A stretch of 64,000 bases of DNA from positions 186,001 to 250,000 of the forward strand of contig NZ_ATTQ01000008.1 in assembly GCF_000419765.1 (NCBI RefSeq). Direction: 5' to 3'. This document shows, piece by piece, positions 47,372-56,569 of the stretch (position 1 is the stretch's first letter; every line of letters starts with the position of its first letter). The notes below the pieces were generated by a model, which saw only the letters and a program-made list of their open reading frames with translations, was not told where the DNA came from and made no database searches. A program made the translations under genes and the position numbers. The DNA is from Rhizobium mongolense USDA 1844. GTDB taxonomy: Bacteria > Pseudomonadota > Alphaproteobacteria > Rhizobiales > Rhizobiaceae.

Positions 47372-48163
47372 ATGACAGCGCCTGCCCGGAACTTCGCGGA
47401 CAACGATGCGGCACTTTCGGCTGAAGACCGCCGGAACTGGATCGCGGTTCTGCCGCTCGGCGCGCATGAGCAGCACGGCCCGCACCTTCCTTTCGAAACC
47501 GACACGCTGATTGCCGAAGGCATCGTCGAAAGGCTAAAGGCTGCCCTCCCCTCAACATTACCGGTCACCTTCCTGCCCACAGAACCGGTCGGCTATTCGA
47601 TCGAACACATGGATGTCGAAGGCACGAAGACGCTGACCTACGGCGAAGCGATCCACCGCTGGCTCGCAATTGCCGGAATGCTGCACGATCTCGGCTGCCG
47701 CAAACTGGTAATGTTGAACGCCCACGGCGGCAATTCACCGCTGATGACAATCGTCGCAACCGAGGCGCGGGTGAAGTTCAACATGCTGGCCGTTGCGACC
47801 AGCTGGACCCGTTTCGGCGTGCCGGAAGAGGTGATTTCAGCTGAAAACAGGGCGATCGACATCCACGGCGGCGATATTGAGACCTCGGTCATGCTGGCGT
47901 TGCATCCCGGTAGGGTCACCATGTCCAAGGCTGAGGACTTCGCTTCAAGGCAGCTGGAATTTGCCAGGCGCTTCAAGCATCTACGCGCCTACGGGCCGCA
48001 CGCCTTCGGCTGGAAGATGTTCGATCTGAACGTCCAAGGCGCGGCCGGAAACGCCGCTGCCGCTACGGTCGAGAAAGGCGAAGCGCTGGTCGGCCATGCG
48101 GTTAAGGGGCTGATGGAACTGCTGCGGGATGTGGATGCGTTTGACACATCCGAACTCAAATAG
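47372..48163 (+). CDS. Creatininase family amidohydrolase
   Basis: 263 residues with the metal-binding motif LGAHEQHGPHLPFETDT near the N-terminus, LVMLNAHGGNSPLMTIVATE and the C-terminal DIHGGDIETSVMLALHP holding a further ligand region. The family hydrolyses cyclic amides such as creatinine or formamide intermediates in cofactor pathways. The substrate here is not clear. Confidence 0.9.
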   Translation: MTAPARNFADNDAALSAEDRRNWIAVLPLGAHEQHGPHLPFETDTLIAEGIVERLKAALPSTLPVTFLPTEPVGYSIEHMDVEGTKTLTYGEAIHRWLAIAGMLHDLGCRKLVMLNAHGGNSPLMTIVATEARVKFNMLAVATSWTRFGVPEEVISAENRAIDIHGGDIETSVMLALHPGRVTMSKAEDFASRQLEFARRFKHLRAYGPHAFGWKMFDLNVQGAAGNAAAATVEKGEALVGHAVKGLMELLRDVDAFDTSELK

Positions 48164-48186
48164 AGCGATCCGAAGGCAATGTGATC

Positions 48187-48200
48187 TTATAACATTATAA
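48187..48200. promoter_or_regulatory. Zur-like box upstream of the COG0523 gene
   Basis: TTATAA-CA-TTATAA is a perfect inverted repeat inside CTTATAACATTATAAAA, 87 bases before the start. The TATAACATTATA core resembles Zur operator sequences of Proteobacteria. The downstream gene encodes a zinc-type COG0523 protein, so repression by zinc-loaded Zur is a reasonable inference. Confidence 0.5.
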
Positions 48201-48287
48201 AACCCTTTGAACTGACGCGTCCAAATCCTTATATGGAACCGACCGTTTAAAGCCCTCTCGGCGGCAAGCCCATTCTTCGAGGTTCTC

Positions 48288-49397
48288 ATGACCGACGCAA
48301 TTTCGACTGAGCAGAAGCCCATCCCCGTCACCGTGCTCACCGGCTATCTCGGCGCCGGCAAGACGACGCTGCTTAACCGCATCCTGTCCGAAAACCACGG
48401 CAAGAAATACGCGGTCATCGTCAACGAATTCGGCGAGATCGGCATCGACAACGACCTGATTGTCGAGTCGGACGAAGAAATCTACGAGATGAACAACGGC
48501 TGCGTCTGCTGTACCGTGCGCGGCGACCTGATCCGCGTCGTCGAGGGCCTGATGCGCCGCCCCGGACGCTTCGACGGCATCATCGTCGAGACGACCGGAC
48601 TTGCCGATCCGGTGCCCGTCGCCCAGACCTTCTTCATGGATGACGACGTGCGCGCCAAGACGGAGCTCGACGCCGTCGTCGCCCTTGTCGATGCCAAGCA
48701 CCTGCCGCTGCGCCTGAAGGACAGCCGCGAGGCCGAAGACCAGATCGCCTTTGCCGACGTCGTCCTCATCAACAAGACTGATCTCGTCTCGCCGGAAGAA
48801 CTGGCGCAGATCGAGGATATCGTCCGCGCCATCAACCCCTCGGCTCGCGTCTACAAGACAAGCCGCTCCGGCGTCGATCTCGCCCGCGTGCTTGATCAGG
48901 GCGCTTTCAACCTTGAACGCGCGCTGGAAAACGACCCGCACTTCCTGGAGCAGGAACACGACGATCACGTCTGTGGCCCGGATTGCGATCACGACCACCA
49001 TCATCATGCGCATGACCACGATCATGATCACCACCATCATGATCACGATCACGACCATGGCCATCATCACCACGGCGCGATGTCGCCGATCCACGACGTG
49101 ACTGTGCAGTCGGTGTCGCTGCGCGGCGGCCAGATGAACCCCGAGCGCTTCTTCCCCTGGATCCAGAAGATCACCCAGACGCAGGGTCCGAACATCCTGC
49201 GCCTTAAAGGCATCATTGCCTTCAAGGACGATGCCGAGCGTTATGTCGTCCAGGGCGTGCACATGATCGTCGAGGGCGACCACCAGCGTCCTTGGAAGGA
49301 TGGCGAGAAGCGTGAGACGAGGCTGGTCTTCATCGGCCGCGAACTCGACCGCGAAAAGCTCGAAGCCTCCTTCAAGGCATGCGAGGCCGCGGCCTGA
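48288..49397 (+). CDS. COG0523 (CobW-like) GTP-binding metallochaperone
   Basis: 369 residues. The P-loop is [17 protein letters not shown], the metal-binding CXCC motif lies in [19 protein letters not shown], and the GTP-specificity motif is NKTD. Between the GTPase and C-terminal CobW domains (about residues 225-265) is a dense His/Asp stretch with [14 protein letters not shown] runs, typical of zinc-handling members. It probably delivers zinc to client enzymes in zinc scarcity. Its stop overlaps the next start (TGATG). Confidence 0.9.
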   Translation: MTDAISTEQKPIPVTVLTGYLGAGKTTLLNRILSENHGKKYAVIVNEFGEIGIDNDLIVESDEEIYEMNNGCVCCTVRGDLIRVVEGLMRRPGRFDGIIVETTGLADPVPVAQTFFMDDDVRAKTELDAVVALVDAKHLPLRLKDSREAEDQIAFADVVLINKTDLVSPEELAQIEDIVRAINPSARVYKTSRSGVDLARVLDQGAFNLERALENDPHFLEQEHDDHVCGPDCDHDHHHHAHDHDHDHHHHDHDHDHGHHHHGAMSPIHDVTVQSVSLRGGQMNPERFFPWIQKITQTQGPNILRLKGIIAFKDDAERYVVQGVHMIVEGDHQRPWKDGEKRETRLVFIGRELDREKLEASFKACEAAA

Positions 49398-50386
49398 TGC
49401 CAACAGTTGCCCCGCTTGATCTCGACGGCCACATTCTGGCCGTCGAATTTTTAGGTGATGTCCCCTTCTTCGCGAATGCCGCCGGCACGCTTCACCGGCT
49501 GGATGGCGGCGAGAAGGTTTGCGAAGCCCATCAGGGCATGCTGACCTGCATCCGCGATCCCTATAGCGAAAGCCTGATTTCCGGCGGCGAAGATGGCAAG
49601 GTGTTGCGCATTGCGGCCGACGCCGGCGTCAGCGAGATCGCTAACGCGCCGCGCAAATGGATTTCGCAGGTGGCGGCCGGCCCGCAGGGTGCGGTCGCCT
49701 ATGCCTACGGAAAGAGCGCCTTCGTCCATCTTTCGAATGGCGACACCAAGGAATTCACCGAGGAGCGGACGGTCGAAGGCCTTGCCTTTGCACCGAAAGG
49801 CATGCGCATCGCTGCAGCGCGCTACAACGGTGTATCGCTGCACTGGGTTGGCATGAACGCAAAGCCGGTCGATCTGGAGTGGAAGGGCGCGCATACGGGT
49901 GTCACATTCTCGCCCGACGGCAATTTCCTCGTGACCACCATGCAGGAAAACGCCCTGCACGGCTGGAAGCTTGACGCCAAGCCGGGCGCTGAGGCGCGTC
50001 ACATGCGCATGACCGGTTATCCGGCCAAGGTGAAGTCGCTCTCCTGGTCCGCCAAGGGCAAGTGGCTCGCCTCATCTGGCGCACCAGCAGCAATCGTCTG
50101 GCCCTTCCAGGGCAAGGACGGTCCGATGGGCAAGGCACCGCTCGAGCTCGGCACGCGCGCCAACATCATGGCGACCGCGGTCAAGTTCCATCCGGCTGAA
50201 GATATCCTTGCAATCGGTTTCATCGACGGCATGATCCTTGCCGTGCGTATTGCAGACAGTAAAGAGGCGCTGATCCGCCGCCCCGGCCGGGGCGCCATCA
50301 CCGCGATGAGCTGGAGCAAGAACGGCAAGCTGCTGGCCTTCGCCTCGGAAGCAGGCGACTGCGGCGTCGTCGATATCTCGGCCTGA
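49397..50386 (+). CDS. WD40-repeat protein
   Basis: 329 residues composed of beta-propeller-like repeats (GVTFSPDGNFLVTTMQENAL, SLSWSAKGKWLASSG, AMSWSKNGKLLAFASEAGDC) without signal peptide. The start overlaps the COG0523 stop by one base, so the two proteins are made together. It is likely a cytoplasmic partner or client platform of the metallochaperone, which is inference from the coupling. Confidence 0.88.
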   Translation: MPTVAPLDLDGHILAVEFLGDVPFFANAAGTLHRLDGGEKVCEAHQGMLTCIRDPYSESLISGGEDGKVLRIAADAGVSEIANAPRKWISQVAAGPQGAVAYAYGKSAFVHLSNGDTKEFTEERTVEGLAFAPKGMRIAAARYNGVSLHWVGMNAKPVDLEWKGAHTGVTFSPDGNFLVTTMQENALHGWKLDAKPGAEARHMRMTGYPAKVKSLSWSAKGKWLASSGAPAAIVWPFQGKDGPMGKAPLELGTRANIMATAVKFHPAEDILAIGFIDGMILAVRIADSKEALIRRPGRGAITAMSWSKNGKLLAFASEAGDCGVVDISA

Positions 50387-50437
50387 CCCGTCAAACCCTT
50401 CCGATGGTGATGGCTGAATGCTCGGCATCCCTTCCGG

Positions 50438-51454
50438 TCAGGATGTCCGGGCATTTTCGACGATCTCGCCCAGCACGCCATGCAAGGCATCACGATAGCC
50501 GTTGCGGGTGGATGGCCCGCTTTCCTGCGAGGTCATCACCACGGTCAGATTGAGCGACGGCACGATGTAGAGCATCTGCCCACCGTAGCCCCATGCGAAA
50601 TGCACGTCCTCGCCGCCGAGATTGCGCTCAAACCATCCGTAGCCATAGGCATCGCCCGAGAAGCGTGAGTTGGTGCGCGGCTGCCAGGACGCGGCAATCC
50701 ACTCGGCGGGAACGACTTGTCGCCCCTCCGGCGTCCTGCCGCCGTTGCGATAGAGCTCGCCAAAAGCAAGCAACGAGCGGGCGCTCATGGCCATCTGGTT
50801 TCCGCCGAGATAGATGCCCTGTGGATCGCGCTCCCAGGCGCCGATCCGAAAGCCTTCGACTGGCCTAAGCCATTCCCGTGCCAAGGCAAGGGTTGTCTTA
50901 CCGCTCGCCTTCGTCAGGATTGCAGACAGGAGATGTGTCGAGGCAGTCGAGTACAGCATTCGGCCCCCGGGCTCATCGTCGAAGGGTTGCGAGAGTGCAA
51001 AACGCACCCAGTTTCGGCTCGAAACCCAGCGCCCGTAGTTCGGTCCCGACATACGGCCCAACCCCGCCTGCATGGACAGCAGGTTTCCGATGGTGATCTC
51101 GTTTAGCCGCGGATCGGGTGATTGCGGCAGATCCGCCTTCAGGATCGGCGCAATCTTCTGATCCGGTCCTTCGAGCACACCCTTGCTGACGGCGATGCCG
51201 ACAAGGGCGGAGATGATTGCTTTCGAGGCGGACTTGATATTGGTCGATTCCGACGCTGTATGTCCGCGATAGCCGCGCTCGGCAACGATCTTTCCGTCAC
51301 GTGAAATGATGATGGTTTTCAGCGACTTCAGTTCCTCGCGGGAAGCGAAGTTGTCGAGCAGCGACGCAAGGCGATCGTTTTCGGGCTGGGCTGAGACCGG
51401 CGCGGCGGAAAGAAAAAGGGCAAACCATATGAGGAAGGCTCTGGTCATCGCCAT
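50438..51454 (-). CDS. Serine hydrolase of the beta-lactamase / PBP4-like family
   Basis: 338 residues with a signal peptide (ending SAAPVSAQPEND). The Ser-X-X-Lys motif is SASK in TNIKSASKAIISALVG, and YST in RMLYSTASTH supplies the Tyr motif. The family includes class C beta-lactamases, esterases and DD-peptidases; the role here is not certain. The predicted location is the periplasm. It converges with the WD40 gene. Confidence 0.87.
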   Translation of the reverse strand: MAMTRAFLIWFALFLSAAPVSAQPENDRLASLLDNFASREELKSLKTIIISRDGKIVAERGYRGHTASESTNIKSASKAIISALVGIAVSKGVLEGPDQKIAPILKADLPQSPDPRLNEITIGNLLSMQAGLGRMSGPNYGRWVSSRNWVRFALSQPFDDEPGGRMLYSTASTHLLSAILTKASGKTTLALAREWLRPVEGFRIGAWERDPQGIYLGGNQMAMSARSLLAFGELYRNGGRTPEGRQVVPAEWIAASWQPRTNSRFSGDAYGYGWFERNLGGEDVHFAWGYGGQMLYIVPSLNLTVVMTSQESGPSTRNGYRDALHGVLGEIVENARTS

Positions 51455-51596
51455 GAGCTAGCGCAATCCCAGGCAGAATTCATCCGTCCAAGAGCCCATT
51501 CACGCGGACGTGAAAGTATGATCCTGCTTGCCCTATCGACCGGCCGCCCAACATATTGGCCGGACCAACCCAACACACGGCGGGAGCGTAAAAAGG

Positions 51597-52553
51597 ATGG
51601 CACGCGTAATCGTGATCGGAGCAACCGGCCATGTCGGCACATATCTTGTCCCGCGTCTTGTCGAGGCCGGGCATGACGTCGTTGCAATCAGCCGCGGCAA
51701 AGCGGAGCCCTACGGTCCCCACGCAACATGGCAGAGCGTCGAACGGCAGCAGATGGATAGGGCGCAGATGGAGGAGGAAGGCAGCTTCGGCCCCGCCGTC
51801 CGCGCACTGAGGCCCGATATCGTCATCGACATGATCTGTTTCACGTTGGAGAGCGCTCGCCATCTGGCGGGAGTGTTGGATGGCCATGTCGGCCATTTTC
51901 TGCACACCGGCACCATCTGGACGCACGGCCATTCCATTTCGGTTCCGACACGCGAGGACGCGCCGAAGACGCCCTTTGGAGACTATGGCGAGCAGAAGAA
52001 GGCAATCGAGGACTATCTTCTAGGCGAGGCACGGCGGCGAGCCTTTCCCGCAACCCTCATCCATCCCGGCCATATCGTTGGACCGGGCTGGCCTCCACTC
52101 AACCCCGCCGGACATTTCAACATTTCCGTCTTTTCGACGATTGCGCGCGGCGAGACGGTGAGATTGCCGAATCTCGGTTTGGAGACCGTTCATCATGTCC
52201 ACGCTGACGATGTGGCAGGTATGTTCATGGCAGCGATCAGCAATTGGCGCGCGTCAACCGGAGAAAGCTTCCACGCGGTTTCCGACCAGGCAGTGACGTT
52301 GAGAGGGTATGCCGAAGCGATGTTTCGCTGGTTCGGGCATGAGCCGAAGCTTGAGTTCTTCCCCTATGACGAATGGTCGAAAATGGAGAGCGCCGAGGAT
52401 GCAAGGGCGACGTGGGAGCACATCGCCCGGAGCCCGAACTGCTCAATGGACAAGGCAAGGCGCCTGCTGGAGTTCACGCCACGCCGCAGCTCCCTCCAGG
52501 CTGTGCAGGAATCGGTCCGGTGGCTTATCGCGCAAGGGCGCATAGGCGCTTAA
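51597..52553 (+). CDS. NAD-dependent epimerase/dehydratase family protein
   Basis: 318 residues. The N-terminal dinucleotide fold (RVIVIGATGHVGTYLVPRL) and later GDYGEQKKAIEDYLL show an extended short-chain dehydrogenase, resembling the atypical NAD-dependent group. The active-site YxxxK here is YGEQK. The substrate is unknown. I use the ATG at 51597; upstream codons to 51528 are out of the family pattern. Confidence 0.85.
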   Translation: MARVIVIGATGHVGTYLVPRLVEAGHDVVAISRGKAEPYGPHATWQSVERQQMDRAQMEEEGSFGPAVRALRPDIVIDMICFTLESARHLAGVLDGHVGHFLHTGTIWTHGHSISVPTREDAPKTPFGDYGEQKKAIEDYLLGEARRRAFPATLIHPGHIVGPGWPPLNPAGHFNISVFSTIARGETVRLPNLGLETVHHVHADDVAGMFMAAISNWRASTGESFHAVSDQAVTLRGYAEAMFRWFGHEPKLEFFPYDEWSKMESAEDARATWEHIARSPNCSMDKARRLLEFTPRRSSLQAVQESVRWLIAQGRIGA

Positions 52554-52587
52554 AAGAAAAAGCCCCGCCCGTTTCAGAAAGAGGCTT
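52552..52587 (-). terminator. Terminator after the GNAT gene
   Basis: On the minus strand AAGCCTC pairs with GGGGCTT (one G-U pair) around a 14-base loop, followed by TTTTCTTTT. It starts seven bases past the acetyltransferase stop and overlaps the end of the convergent epimerase gene. Confidence 0.6.
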
Positions 52588-52593
52588 GACCCG

Positions 52594-53184
52594 TCAGGCA
52601 GCCGTGCGGAGCGGCGCCTTGGCCAGCATGCGGCCCGAGGCAACGATCATGCCGACTGCGCCGTCAAGCCAGCCTTCCGTCAACTCCAGCGCAAGCAAGC
52701 GCGAGCGTTCGAACGGGCCGGGCATGACGAGATGGCAAGCCTTCTCCGCAAAGAAGCCGAAGCGCTCGTAATAGGCAGCATCGCCGACGAGCAGGATCGC
52801 GCCATGTCGGCGGTTCTTGGCCTCGAGAATCGCCGCACGCATCAGCGCCGAACCGACACCCTTGCCCTCAAAGGTCGGATCGACGGCCAAAGGGCCGAGC
52901 AGCAACGCATTGATCGACGTTGCGTCGGCGTTGACGCCAGCTTCGATGTTCCAGAGGCGGACGGTGCCGATGACATGACCGTCGCGGTCGCGCGCGACAA
53001 GTGCCAAGCCTTCTGCCGGGATGCGGCCGCGCCGGATCTTCTCCGACGACTTCTTGCGGCGGTTCGGACCCATGGCGCGATCGAGCAGATTCTCGCGCGG
53101 TACGACATCCGACGGATTCTCGGAGTCGATGGTAAAAACGGAGGGCGCAAAAAATGCGCGGACAGAATCAAGAACAGCGGCCAT
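52594..53184 (-). CDS. GNAT family N-acetyltransferase
   Basis: 196 residues. GLALVARDRDGHVIGTVRLW, LLGPLAVDPTFEGKGVGSAL (acetyl-CoA loop) and DAAYYERFGFFAEKACHLVM match the YhbS-like group. The substrate is unknown. It lies 88 bases downstream of no obvious operon partner; the decarboxylase gene upstream on the same strand is separated by an 88-base gap. Confidence 0.87.
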   Translation of the reverse strand: MAAVLDSVRAFFAPSVFTIDSENPSDVVPRENLLDRAMGPNRRKKSSEKIRRGRIPAEGLALVARDRDGHVIGTVRLWNIEAGVNADATSINALLLGPLAVDPTFEGKGVGSALMRAAILEAKNRRHGAILLVGDAAYYERFGFFAEKACHLVMPGPFERSRLLALELTEGWLDGAVGMIVASGRMLAKAPLRTAA

Positions 53185-53272
53185 CTTGGCCTCCCGAACT
53201 CAAAACCGTTTCAAACGGCGTCGAAAGAAAATTGTGAAGGTGCCGCCCCGATTGGATACGGGGCCGGCTGGA

Positions 53273-54406
53273 TCAGATGACGTAGGCCTTCAGCGGCTCA
53301 AAGCCATTAAAGGCAACCGCCGAATAGGTCGTCGTATAAGCACCGGTGCCTTCGATCAGAACCTCGTCGCCGATGGTGAGGCTCACCGGCAGCGGGTAGA
53401 GGTTCTTCTCGTAGAGCACGTCGGCCGAATCGCAGGTCGGGCCGGCGATGACGCAGGGCTCCATCTTGTCGCCGTCGCGTTCGGTGCGGATCGGGTAGCG
53501 GATGGCCTCATCCATCGTTTCGGCGAGACCGCCGAACTTGCCGATGTCGAGGAATACCCAGCGGGCCGTGTCGTTGTCCGACTTCTTCGAGACAAGCACC
53601 ACTTCAGCCTTGATGACGCCGGCATTGCCGACCATGCCGCGGCCCGGCTCGATGATCGTCTTCGGGATCTGGTTGCCGAAGTGATCGCGCAGGCTCTGGT
53701 AGATCGAACGGCCATAAGCCTCGGCCGACGGGACGTCTCGAAGGTATTTAGTCGGGAAGCCGCCGCCCATGTTGACCATCTGCAGATGGATGCCCTGCTT
53801 GGCAAGCTGCACGAAAACGCGCTTGGCATCGGCAAGAGCCGAATCCCAGGCATCGACCTTGGTCATCTGCGAACCGACATGGAACGAGACGCCATAGGAT
53901 TCGAGGCCGAGCTGATGAGCATAGACAAGCACATCGACAGCCATTTGCGGGACGCAGCCGAACTTGCGCGATAGCGGCCATTCGGCGCCTTCGCCATCCG
54001 TGAGCACGCGGCAGAACACGCGGGCGCCGGGAGCGGCACGCGAGATCTTCTCGACTTCCTCGTGGCTGTCGACCGCAAAGAGGCTGACGCCGAGCGCACA
54101 GGCACGGGCGACGTCGCGCTCCTTCTTGATCGTATTGCCGTAGGAGATGCGGGCAGCGGTCGCACCGGCATCCAGTGCCATTTCGATTTCAGCGACAGAC
54201 GCGCAATCGAAATTGGAGCCGAGGGAAGCCAGCAGCTTCAGCACTTCCGGGGCCGGGTTTGCCTTGACAGCATAGTAGATCGCGCTGTCCGGCATCGCAT
54301 GACGGAAGGCGTTGAAATTGTCGCGCACGACGTCGAGGTCGACCACGAGGCAGGGACCGTCGGGACGTCGGGTTGCGAGAAAGTCGCGGATGCGCTGGGT
54401 GGTCAT
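53273..54406 (-). CDS. odc: Type III PLP-dependent ornithine/lysine decarboxylase
   Basis: 377 residues of alanine-racemase fold. The PLP lysine is in IYYAVKANPAPEVLKLLASL, the glycine-rich phosphate loop in NMGGGFPTKY, and the catalytic Cys/Asp in GPTCDSADVLYEKN. It makes putrescine (or cadaverine) and so feeds polyamine synthesis. The ATG at 54406 overlaps the stop of a short upstream frame (ATGA). A 300-base structured leader precedes it. The extended reading to 54886 is not coding. Confidence 0.93.
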   Translation of the reverse strand: MTTQRIRDFLATRRPDGPCLVVDLDVVRDNFNAFRHAMPDSAIYYAVKANPAPEVLKLLASLGSNFDCASVAEIEMALDAGATAARISYGNTIKKERDVARACALGVSLFAVDSHEEVEKISRAAPGARVFCRVLTDGEGAEWPLSRKFGCVPQMAVDVLVYAHQLGLESYGVSFHVGSQMTKVDAWDSALADAKRVFVQLAKQGIHLQMVNMGGGFPTKYLRDVPSAEAYGRSIYQSLRDHFGNQIPKTIIEPGRGMVGNAGVIKAEVVLVSKKSDNDTARWVFLDIGKFGGLAETMDEAIRYPIRTERDGDKMEPCVIAGPTCDSADVLYEKNLYPLPVSLTIGDEVLIEGTGAYTTTYSAVAFNGFEPLKAYVI

Positions 54407-54740
54407 ATCGATTCCCTCTTCCAATTCCAGAGCTCCGGCAAAAACCGGAGGACAAAGGGCATACGAATGCTCGCATTGGAACCAGCCGGTGGAGACCCCG
54501 GAACCATAGCAAGCGCTCGATGCGCAAATATTGAACCAACGCCACGACAGCGGCATAGTTCGGCTTTGTCTGCCATGGATTGGAGGGAAAATCCCAACCG
54601 CACTTCCGGCAATGAAGGTGTGCCTCTTCAGTAACCCCGGCTGATGGAAAGCCGGAAGACACCAGAAAGGCCCGCACCGTCGTTGCTTAGGCGTCCTCGC
54701 ATTTCCCGGTTGGCCGGAATAGCGACTGGAGGGGTTAGTT
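54407..54740 (-). ncRNA. Candidate speF-type regulatory leader of the decarboxylase gene
   Basis: The stretch between the decarboxylase start and the divergent LysR gene is unusually long and structured. On the minus strand it contains hairpins such as CCGGCT/AGCCGG (around 54636-54655) and CTCCGG-TTTTTG-CCGGAG (54432-54449) close to the start codon. Alphaproteobacterial ornithine decarboxylase genes are known to carry the speF RNA element at this place. The identity here is by position and structure only, and exact borders are not known. Confidence 0.5.
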
Positions 54741-54931
54741 CCAGGTACCTTACCGATGACCTCACCTAATCGAGGGTCGGCGGACACCCATGGGCACGTG
54801 CGACTTTGGGCTGAGGACGAGATAAGAATATTCGCAGTCATAATCAAGAATTTTTTTGCTCCTCCTAAAAAAAATAAATTGAACAACTGCGCGCAATTTG
54901 TTCAATCTTTCACAACAACCGGGAGATGGCC

Positions 54932-55825
54932 ATGGACACACTGACGCGCATACGCGCCTTCATCGATGTCGTTGAAGCGGAAGGTTTTTCCGCCGCAGCG
55001 CGGCGCACCGGCCGCTCCAAGGCGCTGCTTTCCAAATATGTGCGCGAGCTGGAAGACGAGTTGGGTGCCCTGCTGCTCAATCGCACGACCCGGCAGTTTT
55101 CCATGACCGAGGCCGGGCATACTTATTACCGCACCGCCTCCGACATTCTGAAGGAGATCGATAACCTCGCCGATCTGGTCCGCGAGAACAACGCGCAACT
55201 CAAAGGCCGGCTGAAGATCTCGGTGCCGCGTACCTTTGTCGATGCCGATGTCGGTCAGTCGCTGATCGATTTTGCCAAGGAGAACCCGGACCTGCAGCTG
55301 GAAATCGCCGCGGACGACCGGTTCGTCGATCTGATCGAAGAAGGTTTCGACCTGGCGATCCGCGTCACGAAGCTTGAAGATTCGGGAATGATCGCGCGAA
55401 AGATCTCGGATTTCCGCGTCCACGTCTGCGCCACGCCGGAGTTTCTCGAGCGCTATCCGAACCTCGAACATCCGACGGACATTTCCAACGTTCCCTTCAT
55501 CGTGGATACGAACTCGCGCACGCAGGCAAGCGTGCGTTTCTACAATCCGGACAGCACGTCCTTTGCCGTCGCGGTTTCCGGACCGATCGAGGTGAACAGC
55601 CCGCATGCGACATTGCGCGCGGCTCTTTCCGGCATCGGCATTGCGGTCATCCCGGACTTCATCGCTCGCAAGCCGATCGAGGACGGCCGGCTCGTGACGC
55701 TGTTCAACGACTACATACCTACCGATCGCGGGATTTATGCCGTCTATCCGCATCGGCGCTACCTGCCGGCAAAGGTCCGCATTTTCGTGGATTACCTCCA
55801 CGCTTGGTTCAAGAAGCAGGCTTGA
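54932..55825 (+). CDS. LysR family transcriptional regulator
   Basis: 297 residues. The N-terminal helix-turn-helix region (IDVVEAEGFSAAARRTGRSK, then ALLSKYVRELEDELGALLLN) precedes a LysR substrate-binding domain. I choose ATG 54932, eight bases from GGGAG, over ATG 54926, which is too close to it. The gene is divergent from the decarboxylase gene, separated by 525 bases that also hold the structured leader, so regulation of the decarboxylase is possible but not shown. Confidence 0.9.
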   Translation: MDTLTRIRAFIDVVEAEGFSAAARRTGRSKALLSKYVRELEDELGALLLNRTTRQFSMTEAGHTYYRTASDILKEIDNLADLVRENNAQLKGRLKISVPRTFVDADVGQSLIDFAKENPDLQLEIAADDRFVDLIEEGFDLAIRVTKLEDSGMIARKISDFRVHVCATPEFLERYPNLEHPTDISNVPFIVDTNSRTQASVRFYNPDSTSFAVAVSGPIEVNSPHATLRAALSGIGIAVIPDFIARKPIEDGRLVTLFNDYIPTDRGIYAVYPHRRYLPAKVRIFVDYLHAWFKKQA

Positions 55826-55927
55826 AGCCGGCCTGATTCACTTTGCCGCCTTGAAGCAGGTCCCAATTCCGTCCCATTCTCCGGCAAGAAGACACCAACC
55901 GATTTGGGCAGAGCGGTAAACCGACAC

Positions 55928-56569
55928 ATGAAGAAATCCACTTACGTGATGGCCGCGCTGATCTTACTTGCGCCGGCCGCGGCCATGGCACACCCGCATA
56001 TTTTCGTGGACGCTCGGCTCGAAGTCGTGGCAGCGCCCGATGGGAGCGTTCAGGAGTTGCGTAATGTCTGGCGTTTCGACGAGGTGTTCTCCTCCTCCGT
56101 CGTCATGGATTTCGACAAGAACACCGATCTGAAGCTGGAGCCGAACGAGCTCGCCGAAGTCGGCAAGACTGTCCGGGAGTCGCTCACGGACTACGACTAC
56201 TACATGAATCTGACAATCGACGGGAAGAACGTGAGCGTGCAGAAGCCGGACATCATTCACGTCGACTACAAGGAAGGTCAGCTTCTGATGTTCTTCGCGG
56301 TAAAGCCCGCGCAGAAGATGCCGCTGAAGGGCAAACTGACCTTCGGCGTCTACGACCCCACGCTCTACACGTCGATCGACTTCCCGACGGACAAGGAGCT
56401 GGCAACGGTCGGGGACGGCTTCAAGAACTGCAAGCATGATGTGCTGCGGCCGGATGCCGATCAGGTGATTTCTCAAAACAAGCAGTCGCTGACCGACGCC
56501 TTCTTCAACGATCCCACCGGCACCGACATGTCCAAGCTCTTTGCCACCAAGCTGGAGGTTTCATGCTGA
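55928..56569 (+). CDS. DUF1007 periplasmic protein
   Basis: 213 residues with a signal peptide ending AAAMAHPHIFVDAR. The mature N-terminus AHPHIF, with two histidines right at the cleavage site, is typical of DUF1007 and suits metal binding. The ATG at 55928 has only a weak ribosome site. It overlaps the NicO transporter start by seven bases, the standard pairing, so it likely serves nickel or cobalt export. Confidence 0.88.
   Translation: MKKSTYVMAALILLAPAAAMAHPHIFVDARLEVVAAPDGSVQELRNVWRFDEVFSSSVVMDFDKNTDLKLEPNELAEVGKTVRESLTDYDYYMNLTIDGKNVSVQKPDIIHVDYKEGQLLMFFAVKPAQKMPLKGKLTFGVYDPTLYTSIDFPTDKELATVGDGFKNCKHDVLRPDADQVISQNKQSLTDAFFNDPTGTDMSKLFATKLEVSC

Noticed and set aside
54407..54886. 160-residue N-terminal extension of the decarboxylase
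   Set aside because: The sequence is not protein-like and coincides with the structured leader. Family members start at the chosen ATG.
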